Shown here one piece after another: positions 12,425 through 25,448 of a stretch of 64,000 bases of DNA. The notes under the pieces are model-generated. The model was not told the origin of the DNA. It did no database searches and was given only the letters and a program-made list of their open reading frames with translations. The stretch covers positions 2,098,950 to 2,162,949 of the forward strand of contig OX457031.1 in NCBI GenBank assembly GCA_949752745.1, read 5' to 3'. The DNA is from Protula sp. h YS-2021 (lineage: Eukaryota; Annelida; Polychaeta; Sabellida; Serpulidae). Position 1 is the first letter of the stretch. The number at the start of each line of letters is the position of its first letter. The position numbers and the translations under genes are program-made.

Positions 12425-15079
12425 TTGACACTACAGCAGGTGAAACAACACAAATTGACACTACACAAGGCGCCACAACTCAAATTGACACCACAGAAGG
12501 TGCCACAACACAATTTGACACTACAGAAGGTGCCACGACACAAATGGACACTACAGAAGGTCCAGCAACACAAACTGACTCCACAGAGGCAGCTACAACA
12601 CAATTTGACACTACACAAGGCGCCACAACTCAAATCGACACCACAGAAGGTGCCACAACACAATTTGACACTACAGAAGGTGCCACGACACAAATGGACA
12701 CTACAGAAGGTGCCACGACACAAATGGACACTACAGAAGGTCCAGCAACACAAACTGACTCCACAGAGGCAGCTACAACACAATTTGACACTACACAAGG
12801 CGCCACAACTCAAATCGACACCACAGAAGGTGCCACAACACAATTTGACACTACAGAAGGTGCCACGACACAAATGGACACTACAGAAGGTGCCACGACA
12901 CAAATGGACACTACAGAAGGTGCCACGACACAAATGGACACTACAGAAGGTGCCACGACACAAATGGACACTACAGAAGGTCCAGCAACACAAACTGACT
13001 CCACAGAGGCAGCTACAACACAATTTGACACTACACAAGGCGCCACAACTCAAATCGACACCACAGAAGGTGCCACAACACAATTTGACACTACAGAAGG
13101 TGCCACGACACAAATGGACACTACAGAAGGTGCCACGACACAAATGGACACTACAGAAGGTGCTACAACACAAATGGACACCACAGAAGGTGCCACAACA
13201 CAATTTGACACTACAGAAGGTGCCACGACACAAATGGACACTACAGAAGGTCCAGCAACACAAACTGACTCCACAGAGGCAGCTACAACACAATTTGACA
13301 CTACACAAGGCGCCACAACTCAAATCGACACCACAGAAGGTGCCACAACACAATTTGACACTACAGAAGGTGCCACGACACAAATGGACACTACAGAAGG
13401 TGCCACGACACAAATGGACACTACAGAAGGTGCCACGACACAAATGGACACTACAGAAGGTGCCACGACACAAATGGACACTACAGAAGGTCCAGCAACA
13501 CAAACTGACTCCACAGAGGCAGCTACAACACAATTTGACACTACACAAGGCGCCACAACTCAAATCGACACCACAGAAGGTGCCACAACACAATTTGACA
13601 CTACAGAAGGTGCCACGACACAAATGGACACTACAGAAGGTGCCACGACACAAATGGACACTACAGAAGGTGCTACAACACAAATGGACACCACAGAAGG
13701 TGCCACAACACAATTTGACACTACAGAAGGTGCCACGACACAAATGGACACTACAGAAGGTCCAGCAACACAAACTGACTCCACAGAGGCAGCTACAACA
13801 CAATTTGACACTACACAAGGCGCCACAACTCAAATCGACACCACAGAAGGTGCCACAACACAATTTGACACTACAGAAGGTGCCACGACACAAATGGACA
13901 CTACAGAAGGTGCCACAACACAAACTGACACCTCAGAAGGTGCCACTACACAAATTTACACTACCGGAGGTGCGGCAACAGAAATTGACACCACACAAGG
14001 TGCAACAACACAAATTGACACTTCAGAAACTGCCACTACACAAATTGACACTACAGAAGGTGCAACAACACAAATTGACACCACAGAAGTTGCCACCACA
14101 GACATTGACACTACAGAAGGTGCCACAACTCTAACTGACACCTCAGAAGCTGCCACAACACAAATTGACACTACAGAAGGTGCTACAACACAAATTGACA
14201 CTACAGAAGGTGCTACAACACAAAGTGACACTACAGAAGGTGCTACAACACATATTGCCACTACAGAAAGTGCTACAACACAAAGTGACACCACAGAAGG
14301 TGCTACAACACAAAGGGACACTACAGAAGGTGCCACAACACAAATTGACACTACAGAAGGTGCCACAACACTAACTGACATCTCAGAAGCTGCCACAACA
14401 CAAATTGACACTACAGAAGGTGCTACAACACAAATTGACACTACAGAAGGTGCTACAACACAAAGTGACACTACAGAAGGTGCTACAACACATATTGCCA
14501 CTACAGAAAGTGCTACAACACAAAGTGACACCACAGAAGGTGCTACGACACAAAGGGACACTACAGAAGGTGCCACAACACAAAGTGACACTACAGAAGT
14601 TGCCACCACAGAAAGTGACACTACAGAAGGTGCCACAACACAAAGTGACACTACAGAAGATGCCACAACACAAAGTGACACTACAGAAGGTGCCACAACA
14701 CAAAGTGACACTACAGAAGGTGCCACAACACAAATTTACACTACAGAAGGTGCCACAACACAAAGTGATACTACAGAAGGTACCACAACACAAATTGATA
14801 CTACAGAAGGTGCCACAACACAAATTGACACTACAGAAGCTGCCGCAACACAAATTGACACTACAGAAGCTGCTACAACACAATTTGACACTACAGAAGA
14901 TGTTACAACACAAATCGACACCACAGAAGGTGTCACAACACGAAGTGACACTACAGAAGATGCTACAACACAAATTGACACTACAATAGCTGCTACAACA
15001 CAAATTGACACCACTGAAGCTGCTACAACACAAACTGACACTACGGAAGCTGCCACAACACAAATTGACACTACAGAAG
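12425..15079 (+). CDS. Mucin exon: TTQxDTTEGA repeats with higher-order blocks
   Basis: 885 residues, phase 1-1, acceptor AACCACAG and donor GAAG|GTTTTC. There are about 88 units of TTQ(M/I/F/S)DTTEGA. From 12544 to about 13900, higher-order blocks of 240 and 270 bp alternate (combined period ~510 bp) with almost no differences, so expansion or conversion is recent. A second, separate 240-bp block at 14161-14400 is duplicated at 14401-14640. The exon ends within its own unit, because the donor G|GT is the Gly codon of DTTEG. The donor is weak outside the GT, so the exact end is less sure than the start. Confidence 0.85.
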
Positions 15080-15836
15080 GTTTTCATTTGCTTACTTTTT
15101 AATTTATTTAAAATTTCAATGAGATTTTTAGCTGAATTTGCTTCAGAACCTGCTATAGTGATAGAGTGATAACAGACCAAGCTTTGTCATTAAAATGTGT
15201 GGCCTTATTTTACTCTTACTGATATTTAGATTGTCCCTATGCCATTGATGGACAGGTCCGGGGTCGGGGTGGTTCGGGACTTGGCAGGAGGGGGGAGGGG
15301 GGAGGGGGGAGCGGGACTGGCAATGATATATGGGTAGAAGCTTCACCCTTCCCTCACTACATCAACTCCCCCCCCCCCCACCCACCCCTCTGATCCGTCA
15401 AGATTGCCACGGTCACTTAGCCCTAGCATCCGATTTGAAAAGAAAGAAAAAAAGTAAGAAGAAATATACGACATCCTCCCTTTTAAAATTATCGTATCCA
15501 GGTCCGGATTTACCTGACCTTTGCGTTTTTACATGGATCAACCACCTGTTATTACTTGTAGGGAACAAAATTTAAAGGGGCAAATCGAAATATTAGCAAA
15601 TATAACAGCCTGCTTTATAAACATGATCCTTATGTCTTTAAAAACAATTTTAACATAAAAAGCATAATTTGAAGCTTAAAACCTTTTGCCTTAATTTGCT
15701 GTATAATATAAGAATTTTTAACACCAGCTATCACATGAGAATAACATTTATATTTAACGTTCAATACATTTTGTCTTTTATTATTATATTAATTTGACAA
15801 GAAGTTTAATACAGTGTTGGATCATTTATCGAACAG
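15080..15836 (+). other. Intron with G-run and C-run blocks
   Basis: Purine tract GGAGGGGGGAGGGGGGAGG at about 15288-15310 and a C-run at 15369-15385. No exon is supported; the remainder is AT-rich. Confidence 0.55.
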
Positions 15837-15938
15837 ACGCTGTGACAACCGTTATCGAAACGACACAATCACCAACCACTGAATCTCTAACGACACCAGT
15901 CGAAACAACCATTGGCGATGACGAAACGACCAGCCAAG
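15837..15938 (+). CDS. Mucin mini-exon, 34 codons
   Basis: 102 nt, phase 1-1 (CGAACAG to CCAAG|GTTGAG). It encodes AVTTVIETTQSPTTES, then LTTPVETTIGDDETTSQ. There is no perfect tandem unit. The IGDDETT end resembles the GDDETTTIV motif of the 28581-32279 exon, which hints at common origin. Confidence 0.78.
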
Positions 15939-16057
15939 GTTGAGTTTTTTTCTATTTTTTTTTCACTTTATTTAAATTTCTAATCTCCACTGAAATCAAC
16001 TTTATTGATTTTTAGTGTGACGTAACAGAAGTTATTGTGTTTCTTTACTAACAACAG

Positions 16058-17323
16058 GTCTAACTTTTGTTGACACTTCGGAAGCAGACACAACGGTCGT
16101 TGGGACAACTGGGGTTGACACTACGGAGAGTGATACAACAGAAAGTGGAACAACTGTGGTTGGCACCACTCACGCTGGTACAACAGAAAGTGGGACAACT
16201 GTAGTTGACACCACTGACCCTGGTACAACAGAAAGTGGGACAACTGTGGTTGACACCACTGACGTTGGTACAACAGAACGTGGGACAACTGTGGTTGACA
16301 CCACTGACGCTGGTACAACAGAAAGTGGGACAACTGTGGTTGGCACCACTGACGCTGGTACAACAGAAAGTGGGACAACTGTGGTTGACACCACTGACGC
16401 TGGTAGAACAGAAAGTCAGACAACTGTGGTTGGCACCACTGACGTTGGTACAACAGAAAGTGGGACAACTATGGTTGGCACCACTGACGCTGGTACAACA
16501 GAAAGTGGGACAACTGTGGTTGAAACCACTGACGCTGGTACAACAGAAAGTGGGACAACTGTGGTTGACACCACTGACGCTAGTACAACAGAAAGTGGAA
16601 CAACTGTGGTTGACACCACTGACGCTAGTACAACAGAAAGTGGAACAACTGTGGTTGGCACCACTGACGTTGGTACAACAGAAAGTGGGACAACTGTGGT
16701 TGGCACCACTGACGCTGGTACAACAGAAAGTGGGACAACTGTGGTTGAGACCATTGAAGCTGGTACAACAGAAAGTGGAACAACTGTGGTTGGCACCACT
16801 CACGCTGGTACAACAGAAAGTGGAACAACTGTAGTTGGCACCACTGATGGTGGTACAACAGAAAGTGGGACAACTGTGGTTGAAACCACTGACGCTGGTA
16901 CAACAGAAAGTGGGACAACTGTGGTTGACACCACTGACGCTAGTACAACAGAAAGTGGAACAACTGTGGTTGGCACCACTGACGTTGGTACAACAGAAAG
17001 TGGGACAACTGTGGTTGGCACAACTGACGCTGGTACAACAGAAAGTGGGACAACTGTGGTTGGCACCACTGACGCTGGTACAACAGAAAGTGGAACAACT
17101 GTAGTTGGCACCACTGATGGTGGTACAACAGAAAGTGGGACAACTGTGGTTGGCACCACTGACGCTGGTACAACAGAAAGTGGGACAACTGTGGTTCACA
17201 CCACTGACGCTGGTACAACAGAAAGTCAGACAACTGTGGTTGACACCACTGACGCTGATACAACAGAAAGCGGGACAACTGTGGTTGACACCACTGTAGC
17301 AACTGAAGCCATCTCATCCGAAG
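16058..17323 (+). CDS. Mucin exon: 15-residue TTESGTTVVGTTDAG repeats
   Basis: 422 residues, phase 1-1, acceptor AACAACAG, donor GAAG|GTTCAT. About 27 copies of a 45-bp unit, TTESGTTVV(G/D)TTDAG, are preceded by a short divergent lead (LTFVDTSEADTTVV). The unit is Gly- and Val-rich compared with neighbours. Only a 119-bp intron separates it from the previous mini-exon. Confidence 0.88.
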
Positions 17324-17531
17324 GTTCATTCATCATTGTTTTAAATGCAAATGCACTTTTCAAAGCAATATTTTAGTAACATATGTTCTATATTATATTC
17401 TAATATTATATTATATTCCAATTTATTATTAATAACGACCACATATAATTTCTAATGATCTTTTAGCGTTTGATGCATTTACATGTTTGATAAATAATAT
17501 TAATGTTAACACACATAATCCTAATGCACAG

Positions 17532-19724
17532 CTGAAATAACCGCACAGCCTGATACAACAATTGAAATAACCACACAGCCTGATACAACAGTTGAAACAA
17601 CCACACAGCCTGATACAACGGCTGAAGGAACAACACAACCTGATACAACAGTTAAAGAAACAACACAACCTGATACAACAGTTAAGAGAACAACACAACC
17701 TGATACAACAATTGAAGGAACAACACAACCTGATACAACAATTGAAGGAACAGCACAACCTGATACAACAATTGAAGGAACAACACAATCTGATACAACG
17801 GTTGAAGGAACAACACAACCTGATACAAGAATTGAAGGAACAACACAACCTGATACAACGGTTGAAGGAACAGCACAAATTGATACAACAGTTGGAAGAA
17901 CAACACAACCTGATACAACGGTTGAAGAACCTACACAACCTGACACAACAATTGAAGGAACAACACAACCTGCTACAACGGTTGAAGGAACAACACAACC
18001 TGATACAACAGTTGAAGGAACAACACAACCTGATGCAATGGTTAAAGGCACAACACAACCTGATACAACAATTGAAGGAACAACACAACATGATACAACA
18101 GTTGAAGGAACAACACAACCTGATACAACAGTTAAAAGAACAATACAACCTGATACAACAATTGAAGGAACTACACAACCTGATACAACAATTGAAGGAA
18201 CAACACAACATGATACAACAGTTGAAGGAACAACACAACCTGATACAACAGTTGGAAGAACAACACAACCTGCTACAACGGTTGAAGGAACTACACAACC
18301 TGATACAACAATTGAAGGAACAACACAACATGATACAACAGTTGAAGGAACAACACAACCTGATACAACAGTTGGAAGAACAACACAACCTGCTACAACG
18401 GTTGAAGGAACAACCCAATCTGATACAACAATTGAAGAAACAACACAACCTGATACAACGGTTGAAGGAACAGCACAACTTGATACAAGAATTGAAGGAA
18501 CAACACAACCTGATACAACGGTTGAAGGAACAGCACAAACTGACACTACAATGGAAGGAACAACACAACCTGATACAACAATTGAATTAAAAACACAACC
18601 CGAAACAACAATTGAAGAAACAACACAACCTGATACAACGGTTGAAGGAACAGCACAACCTGATACAACAATTGAAGGAACAGCACAACCTGATACAACA
18701 ATTGAAGGGACAACACAACCAGATAGAACGGTTGAAGCAACAGAACAAGCTGATACAACAGTTGGAAGAACAACACAACGACATACAACGGTTGAAGGAA
18801 CTACACAAACTGATACAACAGTTGAAGGAACAACACAGCCTTTTACAAGTGCTGAAACAACAACACAGTCTGATTCAACAGTTGGCGTTACGACACAATC
18901 AGATACAACAGCTATAGGAACAACTGAAACTGAAACAACGGTTCAGGTTATAACACATCTAGATGAAACACCTGATGTAAGGGGCGAAGTTGAATCAACA
19001 ATTGCAGTTTCAACACAGGCAGATACAACATCACAGGCATCAATTCTAGTTGATTCAACGCCTGACGTGTCAGCACAAGCTGGTACGACAGTTAAAGCGA
19101 CAACACAACGGGACACAACAACTGAAATTACAACACAAGTTAGCACGGCAAATGAGACATCAACACATGTTGACTCAATATCTATTGTAACAACTGAAGT
19201 TGGTACATCGGTTGAAGCAGCAACAATAGTTGAAACATCGACTGAAATAACAAGTCAAGAAGATATAACTGTTTCAGCGACATTTGAGGTCGATATAACT
19301 GCTGGACAGACAACTCAAGTTGATACAACAACTAGGACAACAGCTGTTATTCTGACAACAGAAGTTGACACAACAGCTGAAGTAACAATACAGGACGATG
19401 TAACACCTGATGCCAGAAATGAATTCGATACATCTATCGCAACCTCATCACAACCTGATACAACATCTGAGGCGACAAAACTAGTCGACTCAACGTCTGC
19501 TTCATCAACACAAGTTGATACAACAGTTGAAGTAACAACACGAGTCGATAAAAGAACAGAGGTGACAAGTGAAGCTATCTCAGCGACTGGGGATACACTT
19601 GAAGCTGATATAACGATAGTAGCGACAACGGAGGTTGACACAACTGTACCAGCGACAACTGGAGTTAATACAACACCAGAAACTACAACACAAGATTTTA
19701 CCACACCTGCTGAACCATCTGAAG
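17532..19724 (+). CDS. Mucin exon: TTQPDTTIEG repeats plus diverged tail
   Basis: 731 residues, phase 1-1, acceptor AATGCACAG, donor GAAG|GTTACA. The first ~430 residues are regular ten-residue units TTQPDTT(I/V)EG. After about 18840 the array loses regularity, although Thr-rich sequence and ten-residue spacing are still recognisable. The conserved start and decayed 3' part suggest the 5' part was expanded or homogenised more recently. Confidence 0.87.
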
Positions 19725-20504
19725 GTTACACCAATGTTTATTTAACTAACCTGTTTAAAAGCATACTTTTATATGCTTTTTTGTATTACACTAAAATGAT
19801 CCTTTTTCTTCTACAAGGACCTTAATCTAACACCCTGCTTACAAAAGTAATATTGCAATGTAGAAAATTAGACATTTACTGTAACACATTATATGTGGGC
19901 ATAAATGGAGTACATACTTTACTTCTGCCATTTGTGGTTGATGATATTTAATGATATTTAGTGATACCTTATGATATCTTATGATATCCTGTGATAACTT
20001 ATGATACTTTATTATACCTTGACACACATTATGACACCTGTGATGCCTTATGATATCTTGTGACATGTTATGATACCTTATGATACCCTATGATACTTTA
20101 TTATACCCTGTGACACCTTCTGATACCTATGATACCTAGTAATACGGTTCTGGTGGTGGCCTAACTTGCTACGTAGTTTTTTTTTTTTTTGATATTTGTA
20201 AACTATACCTGGATTAGGAAAACTTCTCACCCGTGAAACTTAAATAATGTTTTGGAGCCAATAACATCTTTTCTTATATAATCCAACTGAATTTACACAT
20301 ATGTCTTGTACACACGTTCCTGATTTCTCTAAATTTTTAAGTAGGCAGTTATGTCATGTCATGTCATGTCAGTGATGACCATTTTCCAACAAAAGTAAAC
20401 TGTTTCAGCCTTTATGTACCCTCTATATCATTACATATATAACGACTTGAAGTAATAACTAAATGATATGTTTTCATTGCTGAATACCACACATGTTAAA
20501 CCAG
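19725..20504 (+). other. Intron with TGATACC-type short repeats
   Basis: From about 19940 to 20145 the sequence is a run of diverged 10-12-bp units (TTATGATACC, TTATGATATC, TGTGACACC). A (CATGT)-like stretch is at 20350-20370. Confidence 0.6.
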
Positions 20505-21440
20505 GTGCGACGACAGAAGGACGAACTACAATAGTACTCACAGAGACAACAGCGATTGACACGACGTCAGACATAACAACGGATGATCACACCACGCGTG
20601 ATGCAACAACCGAGGTTGACACTACGCCAGTTGATACCACGCCACTTGACACTACGCCACTTGACACCACGCAAGTTGACACAACGCCAGTTGACACCAC
20701 GCCACTTGACACCACGCAAGTTGACACAACGCCAGTTGACACCACGCCAATTGACACCACGCCAGTTGACACAACGCCAGTTGACACCACGCCAGTTGAT
20801 ACAACGCAAGTTGATACCACACCAGTTGATACAACGCAAGTTGATACCACGCAAGTTGAAACAACGCAAGGTGATACCACGCAAGTTCACACAACGCCAG
20901 TTGACACCACGCCAGTTGACACCACGCCAGTTGACACCACGCCAGTTGATACCACGCAAGTTGACACCACGCCAGTTGATACAACGCAAGTTGACACCAC
21001 GCCAGTTGACACCACGCCAGTTGATGCCACGCAAGTTGACACCACGGACGTTGCCACTACGCCAGTCGACACAACGCCACTTGACACCACGCCAGTTGAC
21101 ACCACGCCAGTTGACACCACACCAGTTGACACCACGCAAGTTGACACCACGCCAGTTGATACCACGCAAGTTCACACAACGCCAGTTGACACCACGCCAG
21201 TTGATACAACACCAGTTGACACTACGCAAGTTGACACCACGCCAGTTGACACCACGCCAGTTGACACTACGCAAGTTGATACATCACTCATTATAACATC
21301 TGAAGCTGATACATCGTTTGGTGTATCAACTGAAACTGATACCACACAAGCTGCCACGACTCAAGTTGACACAACGCGAGTTGGAACAACTGCTGTTTAT
21401 TCTACACTTCAAACAACGACGACTGCTGTTCCAACTGGAG
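20505..21440 (+). CDS. Mucin exon: five-residue DTTPV repeats
   Basis: 312 residues, phase 1-1, acceptor AAACCAG, donor GGAG|GTGAAA. The core (about 20610-21285) is some 45 copies of a 15-bp unit DTT(P/Q)V, the shortest unit in the gene. Flanks on both sides are diverged Thr-rich sequence. Pairs of units (DTTPVDTTQV) also form the ten-residue spacing seen in the other exons. Confidence 0.87.
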
Positions 21441-23558
21441 GTGAAATTCTTCATTTCACCGTTACTTTTGCACCAAAAGATTCAAACTTATTGATGTCAG
21501 TTTAATTTTTTTTAAAATTAATACAGATGAATTTACGTATTTATAAATTATTTATTATAAAATTCTTTATGTTTACTAATATAATGTTTAAAAAGAAGAA
21601 GTAAAACTAATAACTTCGTCACTGACCTATCGTTTGCCTTTAGGCCAAGTTTCGTTTTTAACTCTTTCACTTTCTTTTTCTCTGGTTGAATTTTTAAGTA
21701 CCGTTCTTTACTTCTTTTTGCTTCTTTACTTCAGTTTCTTCACTTCCGTTTCTTAACTTCCGTTGTTTACTTTCGTTTGTTTATTTCATGTTTACCTTCC
21801 GTTTACTTCCGTTATTTACTTTCCTGTCCTTGCGTTGTTTTTACTGTTGTTTACCCCCTTCTTGAATTGGGATCACTCATCTGATTTGCTTTCTTCTATC
21901 ACTTTTCCTCCTTTGCCTCTGCCCTTTAGTTATTTTATCTACTTTTATTCTTTTCTTTCGCTTTTCTTTTTTGCTTAAGCTGTATATAGGAAGTGGACTA
22001 CACACTGCCGTTAAGTAAATTATACATATCATAAAGCCACCAGTGGCAGCTGTCTGACGTCACTAGATGCTATGTGACGTCACTATCAACTTTCTGTGAC
22101 GTCACTAGTCAAAGTCCAGAGGCGTCACTGTTGGTTTCTCCTTGACTTAATTAGTGGTAATATTGTAGCGTCACTATTTGCAATCTTGTGACAACAAAAA
22201 TAATAATTTTGAGAAACCACTAATGACTCTACTTTGATGTGACCACTGACATCTTAACTCTGCATTTGCATTTCTGTGACGTCACTTGTGGCCGTGTATG
22301 ACACAATCATTGTAAGTCACTAGCTGCAGTATTGTGACATAAAAAATAGCATTGTTGTGACTATGCTGGTAACTGAGGGCATAATGAGCGATATTTGGAG
22401 TTTATCGCAATGTTTTATACCAATGCAAGTTCTTCGATATTTAAGTTAAGTACTAAAATTTTTCTAAACGGTAAAAAGTTTTTTAAAGAACTAACTTCCT
22501 GGCATGTGACAAGTAGGCAAAAATGTTTGCAACCGTCCCAGAGCAAGAAAAATACCTTGTTATATTTGGTATAAAAGAGTGAGAAAATACGCTTTTTGCC
22601 CCGACGCAGGCACTGGCACTTTTTGATTACGTGATTGATGGATGTAGGGTTGTGACGTGAACTTGTCTTCAAGAATTGCGAGTAACTTTAGCTCTTTCAT
22701 AAAAAAGCATTCTGTGGTATATATGACAATAGGACGTAGCCCCCTTTCGTAGTCATGTTTGGCTTTTTTGTATCGACTTTTCGTAGTTATGTATGACGAG
22801 CTGTTCTGCAGAATTTCGGAAACATTGGAGTGAAAAATATCATCACGGTTTATGGTTTTTTTTATTGCTTTATTTGTGAAACTGTGTCTTGGTTGCATGG
22901 CCAGAAATATAACACTTGGAACTCATATATACATGACACTTAGCAAAGACTATATGACACTATCGAACACCATATGACACCACTTCACACTATATGGCAC
23001 TATTTCACTATACATCACACTATATCAGCTTTCTAATTTGTGATCGAAATGAATACTTTGGGTTCCGCATCAACTTCTTTTTTTACAGTGACTTATCGAA
23101 AATATACATTATAGATGTCATTCACTCACAACCTATCTTCTTTCTTTGCTGTCTGTCACTCTCGAATTCATGCGTCTGGATTCATTTTTTTCTCTATCTG
23201 TGTTTATGCGCTTTCAGCTGCTTCGTAAGAGCGAGAAAAAATACCAATATACATTTACTTCCGGTGTCTCCTCTTTTAAAAAGATATCTTATCAAGAGTT
23301 TGATTTCATGCTTTTTATTTTATTTTTAAGGTTGAGTGTTTATTCCTAAATAGAGTGTAAAAACGTTTATATAGTTTAAAAATAATATTTTCTCTATTAT
23401 AAAAAATGTAATGAATTTAGGTTACGTTACTATGATCATGATACAATACCTAACTCAGATTCCTATGAGAAACTATAAACAAGCTTGTAGTTTTCATTCT
23501 ATTTTATTTAGCTTTTTATGGCATTGTTTAATCAGTTCTTTTTTGTTTACTGTTGTAG
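21441..23558 (+). other. Intron with TTCCGTTT-type and TGACGTCA-rich parts
   Basis: A T-rich patch at about 21700-21840 repeats short words such as CTTCCGTTT. At 22054-22300 TGACGTCAC occurs at least four times. At about 22925-23020 there are degenerate repeats of ATATGACAC. No exon supported. Confidence 0.55.
22050..22290. repeat. Cluster of TGACGTCAC words
   Basis: (T)GTGACGTCACTA-like words recur about every 25-50 bp, some decayed. They match the CRE core, but function is not shown. Confidence 0.5.
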
Positions 23559-23588
23559 ATGAACCAACCACTGAAGAGCCAACCACAG
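23559..23588 (+). CDS. Mucin microexon, 10 codons
   Basis: 30 nt, phase 1-1, between TGTTGTAG and ACAG|GTTAGT. It encodes EPTTEEPTT, two copies of the EPTT motif that is expanded in the 44165-45205 exon. Confidence 0.72.
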
Positions 23589-24570
23589 GTTAGTTCCAAC
23601 CAATCACATGCTGCTACTTAAATATATACAAATTAATATGCAAATATATATTATAATAACACGAGAAGGTGATGGGACAGTCCCATGGTCCTGGTTTAAG
23701 CATCCGATCTAGTGGTTATGGATTTCATGGGCGCTCAAACACCGACCCATGGTTCAGTTCTCCCTTTTTCAGCAGTTAAAAGAAGAGCATCAGAAACAGA
23801 TTTCCAGGATTTGGGAGCCCTGATGGGTTGGAGGAGTACTCTCCCATGTGCGATCAAAGTGGATTCAGTCTGGTGGGGTTAGGAATGAAAGGGAGAGTGG
23901 GGAGGTGATGCGATTAGCGGTGGGAAAGTGATTCTGTTTCTAGAGAGTTAATCGGCACAGAAGCAAAAGGCAATTGGGGGTATTTTCAACTGCCAGGACG
24001 GATTAAAAAAACAGGGGTCTGTATACGTGTATGTGTGTGTGTGTGTGTGTGTCCAGGTTAAAGTATGGTAAAAAATTCAGTTTTACACTAAAGAGGGATG
24101 GGAAAAGCCTTTCACCCCTCACTCCCATATCTGGATCTTCTTCCCCCCTCCCCCCTCCCCCTCCCCCGAACACAGGTGATGCTATTAACAGTGTCTTAGG
24201 TTTAACATCATTTTAGCAGTTCATATTGCTGTGATGTAATGCAGATACTAGCAATACTAACCCTAACCCCCCCACCACACACACCCTCTCTTTGCGCCGT
24301 GTGATACTCATTTTTTTGATAGTAATAAATAGATCCTTGCTAATAACTTTGTACATGCAGATTGTATGCAAATAGTATATTATAATGCAAATTGTATGAA
24401 AATCCTATATTTTAATGCAAAATTGTATGTTCTCAGGTTTAGTAACAGATATTTAATTCCTCAATCAGATCTAGCAACATACACCAGTGATGCAGTTCTA
24501 CTTACTCTTTTCTTATGTTATGTTATCTTACCAATATTATGAGTTGTGTTCTTATCGGTAATTTATACAG
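23589..24570 (+). other. Intron with possible SINE
   Basis: It contains the tRNA-like element listed separately, a (TG)n run at about 24030-24053, and C-rich tracts at about 24145-24170 and 24268. No exon is supported. Confidence 0.5.
23668..24055 (+). mobile_element. Possible tRNA-derived SINE
   Basis: TAGTGGTTATGG (23710-23721) resembles a pol III A box. GGTTCAGTTCT (23751-23761) resembles a B box at the usual ~42-nt distance. The sequence is more GC-rich and complex than the intron around it and ends near a (TG)n run. Boundaries are guessed, and no target-site duplication could be fixed. Confidence 0.35.
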
Positions 24571-25041
24571 CAGAAGCTACAACAACTGAAAATCTGTCAA
24601 CTACAAGTCAAGCTACAGAACGTCTATCAACTGCAGATCAAACTACAGAAAGTATACCAACTGCATATCAAACTACAGAAAGTATGTCAAGTGCAGGTCA
24701 AACCACAGAAGGTTTACAAACTGAAACAACAGAAAGTGTTTCCATTAGTGATCAAACAACAGATCTTTTATCAACAGAGGTTCAGACAACACAAAGTTTA
24801 CCAACAGAGAGTAGATCAACTGAAGTAACAGAAATAGGCTCAACCGCATCTCAAAGTACCCAAATTGCAACAACCGATGTTGATACAACGGAAGGAAGGA
24901 CAACTAGTGTTGACACAACACAGAGACCAGCAGCCGAATTGGATACCACAAGTGAAGCAGATACAACCGAGCTGCCGACAACAGCTGACGGAGGTCTATT
25001 TGCTGGTGACATTACAACAACTTCGATTTTCACAACTGAAG
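24571..25041 (+). CDS. Mucin exon: diverged TTESLST/DQ repeats
   Basis: 157 residues, phase 1-1, acceptor TTATACAG, donor GAAG|GTGTTT. Irregular nine- to ten-residue units (DQTTESIPTA type) occupy the first half, then Thr-rich sequence without clear periodicity. The same STEGQTT-like units occur in the decaying exon that follows, so the two are probably duplicates. Confidence 0.8.
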
Positions 25042-25448
25042 GTGTTTTTTCACTCTTTTTTTAGGAAAAACATTATCCCAGACAATACCAAATAAAGGCT
25101 GAAATTTATTTTTACAACGCAACATTATATTATTTTCAATGTACTATGCTGAACACGTTATATTTACTATAATAACTTTAATATATTTAAGATATTATAT
25201 TTAATTTATATCTTTATTTAATAAAATATAGTTAGTATTAAAACATTGGGTTTAGGCTTCTCATAACATGAGGCTTGTAATAACCCTAAAACGGCAACAA
25301 AAATATCTCTTTAATTAAACCCTTTAAACCTTTAATTAAAACTTTCACTAACATTTTAACATTTCAATGGTATAATTTGTAAACAATATTCATCTGTACT
25401 TCTTTCTCTTGAAACTTTTTGTACACAATTCCGTGCGTTTGAATGTAG
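25042..25448 (+). other. Intron, no features seen
   Basis: AT-rich, with TTTAATTA words; no repeat or exon is supported. Confidence 0.5.
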
